The notes under the pieces: generated by a model
Seen by the model: the letters and a program-made list of their open reading frames with translations, nothing else
Told to the model about the DNA's origin: nothing
Databases searched by the model: none
Origin: an uncultured Collinsella sp.
Lineage (GTDB): Bacteria > Actinomycetota > Coriobacteriia > Coriobacteriales > Coriobacteriaceae
NCBI GenBank assembly: GCA_900553215.1
Contig: USCJ01000107.1
Span: 1-5,441, forward strand
Reading direction: 5' to 3'
Length of the DNA stretch: 5,441 bases
Made by a program: the position numbers and the translations under genes
In this document: piece by piece, positions 1-5,441 of the stretch
Layout: the number at the start of each line of letters is the position of its first letter
Numbering within the stretch: position 1 is the first letter of the stretch

Positions 1-1095
1 GAAGTTGGTGCCGAGGTTGTGGGTGTCGGTGCCGACGCCGGCGGCCAGAGCCTCGGTGAGCATAGCGGTACCGGTGACGTAAGCAGCCTTGTTGACCGGG
101 CCGCCCATGTCAACGGCACACATGCAGCCGATGGCAAGGCCCAGGACAATGGCGCCAGAGGCGGACAGGCCCTTGAGGAAGTCCATCATGGCGGTGTTGA
201 TGGCAGCCATGGGGCCGGAGATGCCGAGCATGACCAGGCCGACGATGGCGGTCGAGAACAGCGGGTACAAAAAGATTGCCTTGAGGCCGTCCAGGTTCTT
301 GGGCAGCTTGGAGAAGACCTTCTCGAGCAGCAGGATGACATAGCCAGCGAGGAAGCCGCCGACGATGCCGCCCAGGAAACCGAAGCCCACGCCGGCGCCG
401 CCGGCGTCGATCATACCGGTCTCGGCGTTAACGGGCAGACCCTGGATGGCGATCATACCGGCAACAAAGCCGGGGACGAGTGCCGGGCGCTTGCCGATGG
501 ACTCGGCGATGTAGGCGGAAAGCACGGGAACCATGAGGTTCATGGCGATGCCGCCGATGATCTTGAGCATAGCGGCAAAGCTGTTGTAGTCAGACGCCGT
601 CGAATCGAAGGACGTGATGCCCCACAGGAACGAAACGGCGGTCAGGACACCACCGGCAACGACGAAGACCAGCATATGGCTGACACCGTTCATAAGGTGC
701 TTGTAGATGACGTGGCCGATGGACTCCTTCTCCTCGGTCTCGTCCTCGACATCGGCGGCAGCGGCAACCGTGCTGTCGCCCTTGGCGGCGAGCGCGCGGT
801 CAATCTGCTTACCGGCGGCCTCAACGGACAGGGCCTTGGAAACACCGACGGAAACCATGGGCTTGCCGGCGAAACGCTCAGCCTGGACATCCTTATCGGC
901 TGCGACGACGACGGCCTTGGCACCGGCGATCTCGCTCTTGGTGAGCTCGTTCTCGACACCGACCTGGCCATGGGTCTCGACCTTAATGGTCAGACCTCGC
1001 TCGGCAGCTGCCTTCTCCAGCGCCTCCTTCGCCATGAAGGTGTGCGCGATGCCGGTCGGGCAACCGGTGGCGGCGATGATGTCAAACTTAGCCAT
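1..1095 (-). CDS. fruA: PTS fructose-family permease, EIIBC (3'-partial)
   Basis: This is a membrane component of the phosphoenolpyruvate sugar phosphotransferase system, which imports a sugar (probably fructose) and phosphorylates it. It runs off the left edge: 365 codons are visible and the C-terminal part of EIIC is missing. Residues 1-100 form a fructose-type EIIB domain with the phosphocysteine motif GCPTGIAHT (Cys12). Residues 105-127 are an acidic, Ala-rich linker. From about 128 onward is the hydrophobic EIIC domain, with several membrane segments (for example 141-158, 234-257, 276-293, 313-327) and the family motif DMGGPVNKAAY at 329-339. No EIIA domain is fused in the visible part, so EIIA must follow the edge or lie elsewhere. 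The ATG start is supported by a strong ribosome binding site 4 nt upstream. Family assignment is firm; fructose as substrate is inferred, since related EIIBC proteins take other hexoses. The gene is divergent from an RpiR-type regulator. Confidence 0.93.
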   Translation of the reverse strand, partial: MAKFDIIAATGCPTGIAHTFMAKEALEKAAAERGLTIKVETHGQVGVENELTKSEIAGAKAVVVAADKDVQAERFAGKPMVSVGVSKALSVEAAGKQIDRALAAKGDSTVAAAADVEDETEEKESIGHVIYKHLMNGVSHMLVFVVAGGVLTAVSFLWGITSFDSTASDYNSFAAMLKIIGGIAMNLMVPVLSAYIAESIGKRPALVPGFVAGMIAIQGLPVNAETGMIDAGGAGVGFGFLGGIVGGFLAGYVILLLEKVFSKLPKNLDGLKAIFLYPLFSTAIVGLVMLGISGPMAAINTAMMDFLKGLSASGAIVLGLAIGCMCAVDMGGPVNKAAYVTGTAMLTEALAAGVGTDTHNLGTNF

Positions 1096-1099
1096 GTGT

Positions 1100-1107
1100 C
1101 CCTCCTT
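1100..1107 (-). promoter_or_regulatory. Ribosome binding site of the EIIBC permease gene
   Basis: On the minus strand AAGGAGGG lies 4 nt before the ATG at 1095. It is a near-perfect anti-Shine-Dalgarno match and fixes the start, placing the CPTGIAHT motif at the very N-terminus as usual for this family. Confidence 0.9.
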
Positions 1108-1117
1108 TTTAAGTTTT

Positions 1118-1157
1118 GCGCCCGCAGGCGCTCCCCTACACGCGCGTCCTTGCGCGC
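1118..1157 (-). other. Two GC-rich hairpins in the permease mRNA leader
   Basis: Two short perfect stems lie between the predicted transcription start (about 1165) and the ribosome binding site. The upstream one pairs GCGCG with CGCGC (1142-1146 with 1153-1157, 6-nt loop). The downstream one pairs GCGCC with GGCGC (1118-1122 with 1127-1131, 4-nt loop) and ends 10 nt before the ribosome binding site. Neither is followed on the minus strand by a U-tract, so neither is a terminator for the permease transcript. They may tune mRNA stability or translation, or be a by-product of high GC. I recognise no riboswitch family here. Confidence 0.4.
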
Positions 1158-1171
1158 TTTTCCACAACTGA

Positions 1172-1200
1172 AAGATACCAACCTACCGTCCGCGTGAGAA
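1172..1200 (-). promoter_or_regulatory. Predicted promoter of the EIIBC permease gene
   Basis: On the minus strand TTCTCA (1200-1195, 4 of 6 matches to the -35 consensus) and TATCTT (1177-1172, a good -10) are separated by exactly 17 bp. The -10 is preceded by TG plus one base, an extended -10. Transcription would begin near 1165, giving a leader of about 70 nt. This is a prediction from sequence only. Confidence 0.55.
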
Positions 1201-1220
1201 GAGACAAGGCGCAATTCTCC

Positions 1221-1266
1221 GGTGAAAGGTTCTTTCATAACCGTAAACGGTAGGTGAAAGTTTACC
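1221..1266. promoter_or_regulatory. Candidate operator cluster in the divergent intergenic region
   Basis: Three symmetric elements lie between the two divergent promoters. First, TGAAAG-GTT-CTTTCA at 1223-1237 is a perfect 6-bp inverted repeat. Second, ACCGT-AA-ACGGT at 1240-1251 is a perfect 5-bp inverted repeat. Third, GGTGAAAGTTTACC at 1253-1266 is an imperfect palindrome. The octamer GGTGAAAG occurs at 1221 and again at 1253, 32 bp apart (about three helical turns, so on one face of the DNA). TGAAA/TTTCA symmetry fits the kind of site I associate with RpiR-family regulators, and the adjacent gene encodes one. Binding itself is inference. Confidence 0.5.
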
Positions 1267-1290
1267 ATCAACACTTGAAACGGCAAGGTG

Positions 1291-1319
1291 TATCTTGTTA
1301 TTGAAAATCCCCCTATACT
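1291..1319 (+). promoter_or_regulatory. Predicted promoter of the RpiR-family regulator gene
   Basis: TATACT at 1314-1319 is a strong -10 hexamer. At the 17-bp spacing the -35 position is TATCTT (1291-1296), a poor match, so the promoter may depend on an activator. Transcription would begin near 1326, which is downstream of the first in-frame ATG (1320) and so supports the ATG at 1368 as the real start. Confidence 0.5.
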
Positions 1320-1356
1320 ATGACATTACAAAACGATTCCGATTTTCATGCCAACC

Positions 1357-1361
1357 AGGAG
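1357..1361 (+). promoter_or_regulatory. Ribosome binding site deciding the rpiR-type start
   Basis: AGGAG lies 6 nt before the ATG at 1368. The alternative ATG at 1320 has no Shine-Dalgarno sequence, being preceded by AT-rich DNA and TATACT, so this site selects 1368. Confidence 0.75.
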
Positions 1362-1367
1362 CCATCC

Positions 1368-2225
1368 ATGACCGATAGTAGCAAGAGCGCACTTTCCCTC
1401 ATTAGTACCCATCAGGGATACAGCGAGTCCGAGCAGCGCATTGTCGACTATATATTGGAGCACCAGTCCGAGGCGCCACGCCTCACGGCGGCTCAGCTCT
1501 CGCGCGCCGCCGCCACGTCCGAGGCGACCGTTTCGCGCTTCTGCCGCAAGCTTGGCTTTGGCAGCTTCCGCAGCTTTCAGTTTTCGTTGGCGAGGGATTT
1601 GGAAAGCCAGCGCAACGAGGGCCTGACTGACGAAGTCTCGCTCGACAATATGGAGCAGAGCCTTAAGAACATCCTGGCTGCCAAGGTGAGCGAGCTTAAT
1701 GCGACCATCGACGGGATCGACCACGATACGTTGGCGGCTGTTGTGCATGCCCTTAAGCATGCAGGGGTTATTGAGTTTGCGGCTGTGGGCAATACGAACG
1801 CGGTCGCGCTCGATGCGACATTTAAGTTTTCGCAGCTGGGCCTTCGCTGCATGGCGAGCACCATCAGCGAGACCTCGATCGGGTTTGCGCTCACGCTACG
1901 CCCCGGCGACGTCATCGTGCTCATCTCAAACTCCGGCAAATCGCGCCGACTGAATCGCATGGCAAAAGCTGCTCGCGACTGCGGTGCAACCGTAGTCGTC
2001 ATCAGCAGCGACAGCAAATCCCCGCTCGCACGCCTGGCAGACTATACTTTTAATACCGTCAACCACGAGGCGTTGCTGACGACGGGCGACTTTGCGTTCT
2101 CCAAGATCAGCGCCACGATGATCATCGAAGTCATCTACAACTTCCTGCTGCCCGAGATTGAAGACGCTCGCGAACATATCAGCTACTACGAGGAGCTCAT
2201 CCAGCCGGACAAGGTCGTTGAGTAA
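1368..2225 (+). CDS. RpiR/MurR-family transcriptional regulator (HTH + SIS)
   Basis: This is a cytoplasmic DNA-binding regulator of 285 residues, the usual length of the family. Residues 1-77 match the RpiR N-terminal domain, with the helix-turn-helix at about 39-62 (LTAAQLSRAAAT...VSRFCRKLG). Residues about 133-260 form a SIS phosphosugar-binding domain, with the loop VGNTNA at 140-145 and the conserved ISNSG at 186-190, where many relatives have SHSG, followed by GATVVVIS and SPLARLADYTF. I chose the ATG at 1368 over the in-frame ATG 48 nt upstream because it has AGGAG at 6-nt spacing, while the upstream ATG abuts a -10 hexamer. The gene diverges from a PTS permease, so the likely ligand is a phosphosugar from that system, possibly fructose 1-phosphate or a derivative. 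Whether it activates or represses cannot be read from sequence. Family call is firm; target and ligand are inferred. Confidence 0.93.
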   Translation: MTDSSKSALSLISTHQGYSESEQRIVDYILEHQSEAPRLTAAQLSRAAATSEATVSRFCRKLGFGSFRSFQFSLARDLESQRNEGLTDEVSLDNMEQSLKNILAAKVSELNATIDGIDHDTLAAVVHALKHAGVIEFAAVGNTNAVALDATFKFSQLGLRCMASTISETSIGFALTLRPGDVIVLISNSGKSRRLNRMAKAARDCGATVVVISSDSKSPLARLADYTFNTVNHEALLTTGDFAFSKISATMIIEVIYNFLLPEIEDAREHISYYEELIQPDKVVE

Positions 2226-2233
2226 AACGCGTA

Positions 2234-2266
2234 GTGGGACAAAAATTTCAGTCTATTTTGTCCCAC
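2234..2266. terminator. Convergent-junction hairpin, possible bidirectional terminator
   Basis: An 11-bp perfect inverted repeat, GTGGGACAAAA (2234-2244) with TTTTGTCCCAC (2256-2266), encloses an 11-nt loop. It sits 8 nt after the regulator's stop codon and 18 nt beyond the recN stop, exactly where transcripts from both sides would end. The A and U runs are inside the stem next to the loop, and no T-run follows the stem on either strand. It is therefore not a canonical intrinsic terminator, and could instead be a dispersed intergenic repeat or an RNA-stabilising hairpin. Confidence 0.6.
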
Positions 2267-2284
2267 CAACACCGCTGATACAAC

Positions 2285-3913
2285 TTAGCCTCGAGCTTCT
2301 TCGAGCATCTGCTTTGCGTGGGCCAAGCTTGCCTCGGACTGATCGCCGCTCAGCATTCGGGCGATCTCTGCGGTACGGGCGTCTCCCGTCACCTCGTCCA
2401 GATGCGTCTGGGGAACATCGCCGGGTTCCTTGCTCACCACGTAGTGCTTATCGGCCATAACGGCGACCTGCGCCAGGTGCGTAACGACTATCACCTGATG
2501 CGTCGCGGCAAGATCGGCCAGCACACCAGCAAGAGTACGAGCCGTGGAGCCGCCGACACCGGCATCGACCTCGTCAAACACCAGCGTATCGACACCGTCC
2601 GCATTACCCAAGACCACCTTGCTCGCCAGCATAACGCGGCTGAGCTCGCCGCCCGACGCAATGCGGCGCAGGGGTCGCGGCGTCAAGCCAGCACCGCTGC
2701 GACACAAAAGCTCGTAGCTCGAAGGACCCGCCGGCGTCCACTCGGCGCGAGGGAGATCGCGGGACTCCCAGACCAGCTCAGCGCCGCCCATTTCCAGGCG
2801 TGCCATCTGACGACCCACCTCGTGACAAAAACGCGGGGCTGCCGTATTGCGTGCGCGCTTAAGCGCCTTGGCAGCGGCGAACAGTTCGTGCTCCGCCGCG
2901 CCGAGTGCCTCGCGTGCCTTCCTAATCTGCTCGTCACCATCGTCCACCAGCGATAACAACTCCCGCGAGTGGTCACGCATGGCAAATACATCGTCCATGG
3001 TGGGACCCCACTGCCGCAGAAGTCCCTTAAGGTCGGAATCCCGCTCGCGCATGCGAGCGAGGTCGCGAGGATCGAACGCAACGCCATCGCGATAAGCACG
3101 CAGCTCGTTGGCGCAATCCTCGAGTGAGATGCAGGCATCCGAAAGTGCGTCGGCGATGTCACCCAGTTTGCGATCGACGGTAGCCATGCGCGACAGTTCT
3201 GCCACGGCGCCGTTCACGGCATCGAGCGCTCCCCCTTCGGAAGTAAGCGATGCATGGGCATCGTTGGCCGTCGCCACCAGCACCTCGGCATGCTCGGAGC
3301 GCGGCAGCAGCTCCTCGAGCTCCTCATACTCACCCGGCTTGGGGTCAACCTCGGCGATACGCTCCAGGGCGAAGCGCGCCTCCTCGACGCGACTCCCCTG
3401 CGCTCGCGACGCCTCCTCTACGCGACGGACCTCCTTGGCAGCCGCACGCGACGCCTTAAAGCAGACACGGTACTTTTCCAGCGCCTCAAGCGCTGCGCGC
3501 CCAGCCCAGGCATCGACCATGGCAACATGATGCGCCGGATCGAGAAGGCGCTGGTGCTCATGCTGGCCGCACAGATCCATCATCACGCCGACGCGCTCGG
3601 AAAGCTCGCGCACGCTGGCGATGCGGCCATCGATCCTGACGCGACTGCGGCCTTCGGCAGAAAGGCTGCGCTGCACGGTGAAACCCTCCGAGTCGTGCGG
3701 GCCATCGAACAAGCGCGCCTCGACGCTGGCAAGCTCCTCTCCCTCGCGCACCGTCGACGAATCTGCACGCTCGCCCAATATGAGCTTGAGCGCCGAAAGC
3801 AGAGCGGTCTTACCGGCACCAGTCTCGCCGGTTAGGACAGTCAGGCCAGCACTCGGAACCAACGTCGCCTCGCGAATGAGTGCAATGTTAGAAACCTGCA
3901 GCTCATCGATCAT
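2285..3913 (-). CDS. recN: DNA repair protein RecN
   Basis: RecN is an SMC-like ATPase that acts in the cytoplasm early in recombinational repair of double-strand breaks. The protein has 542 residues, close to the usual 550-570. The N-terminal half-domain starts with the typical MIDELQVSNIALI and carries Walker A GETGAGKT (29-36) and the RecN-type GQHEHQ motif (116-121). The middle, about 145-390, is charged, Ala/Glu/Arg-rich and helical, fitting the coiled-coil arms. The C-terminal half has the ABC signature SGGELS (420-425), Walker B TLVFDE (443-448) followed by DAGVGG, and the switch histidine in VVTHLAQVA (His479). All ATPase motifs are intact. It is the last gene of a leftward operon. 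Its ATG overlaps the end of nadK by 11 nt, with GGAG (3920-3923) 6 nt upstream inside nadK, indicating coupled translation. Identification is firm. Confidence 0.97.
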   Translation of the reverse strand: MIDELQVSNIALIREATLVPSAGLTVLTGETGAGKTALLSALKLILGERADSSTVREGEELASVEARLFDGPHDSEGFTVQRSLSAEGRSRVRIDGRIASVRELSERVGVMMDLCGQHEHQRLLDPAHHVAMVDAWAGRAALEALEKYRVCFKASRAAAKEVRRVEEASRAQGSRVEEARFALERIAEVDPKPGEYEELEELLPRSEHAEVLVATANDAHASLTSEGGALDAVNGAVAELSRMATVDRKLGDIADALSDACISLEDCANELRAYRDGVAFDPRDLARMRERDSDLKGLLRQWGPTMDDVFAMRDHSRELLSLVDDGDEQIRKAREALGAAEHELFAAAKALKRARNTAAPRFCHEVGRQMARLEMGGAELVWESRDLPRAEWTPAGPSSYELLCRSGAGLTPRPLRRIASGGELSRVMLASKVVLGNADGVDTLVFDEVDAGVGGSTARTLAGVLADLAATHQVIVVTHLAQVAVMADKHYVVSKEPGDVPQTHLDEVTGDARTAEIARMLSGDQSEASLAHAKQMLEEARG

Positions 3914-4763
3914 GACGCACTCCGTAGAACACGCGGCTCACCGAGTTATAGAAGCTCTCGGGGCCGTAATCCAGCAGCAGCACATCGCCGGGACCACGAC
4001 GCACGGCCACGCTCTCGACCGTGCCATCGCAGGTAATAAACTGCCCGTCGATGGCAATCGCCGGCACGCTCGGGCGATCATCGGACATAAAGATCTCGAC
4101 GACATCACTCGGCGAGGTCAAAAAAGCGCGAGCCTGAATGGTATGCGGAGCGATGGGCACACAGACCATACCCGTGTAATCGGGGCTGACAATGGGGCCG
4201 CCGGCGGAAAGCGCGTAGCCGGTGGAGCCGGTCGCCGTCGAAACAACGACACCGTCGCCGCGAAGGCGGTCGATATGATGGCCGGACACCGTGATGTCAA
4301 ATTCGACCATATCGGACAGGGGGCCGCGCGTAAGTGCCATATCGTTGAGGGCAAACGTGCGCACGACATCCTTCGCGCCGTCTTCGCGCACGGACACAAT
4401 ATCCGCGGCGATGGTGGCGCGGCGGCTCACGTGGAGCTCGCCGGACAGAGCATCGCTCACAACCTGCAGAATGTCGCGCTCCTCGGGGCTCGCAGCAGTT
4501 AAAAAGCCCAGGTGACCATAGGAAAGACCAAGGATAGGAATCTCGCGATGGTTGAGGATGCGGGCAGCGCGCAGCAACGTGCCGTCGCCGCCGAGCGTAA
4601 TGACCAGATCGGAGCCATCAATATCAGGCGTGCTTTGAATCTTCGATCGCTGGTCGGCAGCCCATGCGACCTCGTAGCCCTGGCGCGAAAGCCAAAGCTC
4701 GAGCATCAGGCCGCTCTCGACCGCCTCTTGCTTGTAGTAATTGGGGACCAGAAAGACCTTCAT
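3903..4763 (-). CDS. nadK: NAD kinase (ATP- or polyphosphate-dependent)
   Basis: NAD kinase phosphorylates the 2'-hydroxyl of the NAD adenosine ribose and is the cell's source of NADP; it is cytoplasmic. The protein has 286 residues, normal for the family. Visible motifs are GGDGTLLRAAR (58-68, catalytic Asp60), LGFLT (85-89), LNDMALTRG (139-147) with Asp141 where many relatives have Glu, the NAD-binding segment GDGVVVSTATGSTGY (169-183) with SAGGPIV, and APHTIQARAF (205-214). All the expected parts are present, so it should be active. The ATG overlaps the tlyA stop as ATGA (4760-4763). The Shine-Dalgarno upstream is weak, which suggests translation by reinitiation from tlyA. The 3' end overlaps recN. 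The gene order tlyA-nadK-recN is common in Gram-positives. Confidence 0.97.
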   Translation of the reverse strand: MKVFLVPNYYKQEAVESGLMLELWLSRQGYEVAWAADQRSKIQSTPDIDGSDLVITLGGDGTLLRAARILNHREIPILGLSYGHLGFLTAASPEERDILQVVSDALSGELHVSRRATIAADIVSVREDGAKDVVRTFALNDMALTRGPLSDMVEFDITVSGHHIDRLRGDGVVVSTATGSTGYALSAGGPIVSPDYTGMVCVPIAPHTIQARAFLTSPSDVVEIFMSDDRPSVPAIAIDGQFITCDGTVESVAVRRGPGDVLLLDYGPESFYNSVSRVFYGVRHDR

Positions 4764-5441
4764 AGCGTTGCAGCTTTCTCGCTCAAAGCCGATACCTGGG
4801 ATTGAAGCTCATCGTCGGCGCGCTCCCCGGGGACAAACCTTGTGCCGTACAGGAAAAACTCAACGTTGCCCTTGGCACCATGAATGGGTGACACGCACAC
4901 ATCGACCGGGAACAGGCCCTTGGCGGCAAAAAGCTCAATCGCCGCCACGAGTGTATCGCGGCGGACGTGACCAGCGTCTCGTTCATCGCCCCCACCAGCG
5001 CAGCCGGCGCCTCAAACTGGGGCTTTACGAGCGTGCAGAACGAACCCGAAGGCTTCAGGCACGCCAGCACGGCGTCGATGATATTCGCGATGCTGGTAAA
5101 CGAGACATCACATACAGCCAGGTCGATGGCACCGGCATAGCCAAGCTCAGGCAGCTGCGTCACGTTTGTGCGCTCATGCAGCGTCACGCGATCGTCCTGA
5201 CGCAACGACCAATCGAACTGTGCGCGACCCACGTCCACCGAAACAACGGTCGCAGCTCCGCGCTTGAGCAGACAATCGGTAAAGCCGCCGGTAGAGCAGC
5301 CTACGTCCAGGCAGGCAAGGCCCGTGGGATCGATACAAAACGCATCGAGCGCACCCTCGAGCTTAAGGCCGCCGCGCCCAACGTACGGAATACGACCCTT
5401 AACATGCAGCGGCAGGCCCGGCGTCACCTTGAGTCCCGGAG
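4760..5441 (-). pseudogene. tlyA: TlyA-family rRNA 2'-O-methyltransferase, frameshifted and 5'-partial
   Basis: TlyA proteins methylate ribose 2'-OH groups of rRNA (23S C1920, and in some lineages also 16S C1409) using S-adenosylmethionine; they are also labelled hemolysin A. The right edge cuts off most of the N-terminal S4 RNA-binding domain, about 40 residues by comparison with the mycobacterial protein. The first frame reads from the edge through YVGRGGLKLE (Lys codon 5364-5362), the SAM motif LDVGCSTGGFTD, CDVSF (Asp codon 5109-5107) and LVKPQFEA (Lys codon 5025-5023). Homology then breaks, and this frame ends in unrelated sequence at 4783. The rest of the family pattern continues in the -1 frame: RDAGHVRRDTL, VSPIHGAKGN and VEFFLYG (Glu codon 4861-4859), stopping at 4760 in an ATGA overlap with nadK. 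One extra G in the run at 4993-4989 would restore one frame. The K-D-K-E tetrad is thus split across two frames. Either a sequencing error or a genuine loss of function. Confidence 0.88.
4978..5011 (-). other. Frameshift interval in tlyA
   Basis: The shift must lie downstream of 5012, because the -1 frame has a TGA at 5014-5012. It must lie upstream of about 4978, where family similarity has clearly moved to the new frame. The likeliest site is the run of five G on the coding strand (4993-4989), the only homopolymer in the interval long enough to suggest slippage or a base-calling error. Confidence 0.75.

Noticed and set aside
1141..1161. Plus-strand reading of the GCGCG/CGCGC hairpin followed by TTTT as an intrinsic terminator
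   Set aside because: No plus-strand gene ends upstream of it; the DNA to the left codes on the minus strand. A role in stopping antisense transcription into the intergenic region is possible but unsupported.
19..1197. A 392-codon open frame on the plus strand, opposite the permease gene
   Set aside because: Its product is an odd Gly/Asp/His-rich sequence with no domain, in perfect antisense to a clear EIIBC gene with motifs and a ribosome binding site. Long antisense frames are expected in GC-rich coding DNA.
990..1286. A 98-codon minus-strand frame spanning the divergent intergenic region, possible leader peptide
   Set aside because: It overlaps the permease start in another frame, is Arg/Ser/Pro-rich without recognisable features, and begins upstream of the predicted permease promoter, so the transcript would not contain its start.
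1744..1763. Perfect inverted repeat TGCATGC/GCATGCA with a 6-nt spacer inside the regulator gene
   Set aside because: It lies within well-conserved coding sequence (His-Ala-Leu-Lys-His-Ala); the two His-Ala codon pairs explain most of the symmetry, so it is probably chance.
3621..4502. A 293-codon plus-strand frame opposite recN and nadK
   Set aside because: It crosses the boundary of two well-supported minus-strand genes and shows no family motif; it is an antisense shadow, as are the plus-strand frames at 2318-2956 and 3254-3835.
4989..5000. Programmed -1 ribosomal frameshifting in tlyA
   Set aside because: The run of five G allows some slippage, but there is no X XXY YYZ heptamer that re-pairs in both sites. 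TlyA is also not a family I know to use recoding, so a plain indel is more likely.

Overview
The window is ordinary, gene-dense, GC-rich bacterial chromosome with two blocks that converge at about 2226-2284. The best guess is a Gram-positive actinomycetota of the Coriobacteriia type (Collinsella-like). This rests on high GC by eye, strong AGGAGG-type ribosome binding sites, a tlyA-nadK-recN operon as found in many Gram-positives, and a PTS sugar permease paired with an RpiR-type regulator. The taxonomic guess is inference; no rRNA or other diagnostic marker is present.

Left block (1-2225): a fructose-family PTS permease (EIIB fused to EIIC) reads leftward and runs off the window start. Across a 272-bp divergent intergenic region (counting from the start I prefer), an RpiR-family regulator (HTH plus SIS) reads rightward. 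The intergenic region holds a credible extended -10 promoter for the permease, a -10 for the regulator, and between them a cluster of TGAAAG/CTTTCA-type inverted repeats that are good candidate operators. The simplest reading is that the regulator senses a phosphosugar derived from the PTS substrate and controls both genes. The permease leader RNA contains two short GC-rich hairpins.

Convergent junction (2226-2284): a perfect 11-bp-arm hairpin lies between the regulator and recN. It has no U-tract outside the stem, so it is not a textbook intrinsic terminator and may be a dispersed intergenic repeat.

Right block (2285-5441, leftward): transcription order is tlyA, nadK, recN, all overlapping (4 nt for tlyA/nadK, 11 nt for nadK/recN), so this is a translationally coupled operon. 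NadK makes NADP from NAD, RecN is an SMC-like double-strand-break repair ATPase, and TlyA is an S4-domain rRNA 2'-O-methyltransferase. The tlyA copy is the most notable thing here: its methyltransferase core is split by a one-base frameshift near a run of five C (plus strand, 4989-4993). This separates the K-D-K part of the catalytic tetrad from the final E. It is either a sequencing error or a real gene loss; its 5' end lies beyond the window.

I see no rRNA or tRNA genes, CRISPR, insertion sequences or phage genes, and no evidence of a new multi-gene system. The points worth following up are the tlyA frameshift, the operator architecture and the convergent hairpin.
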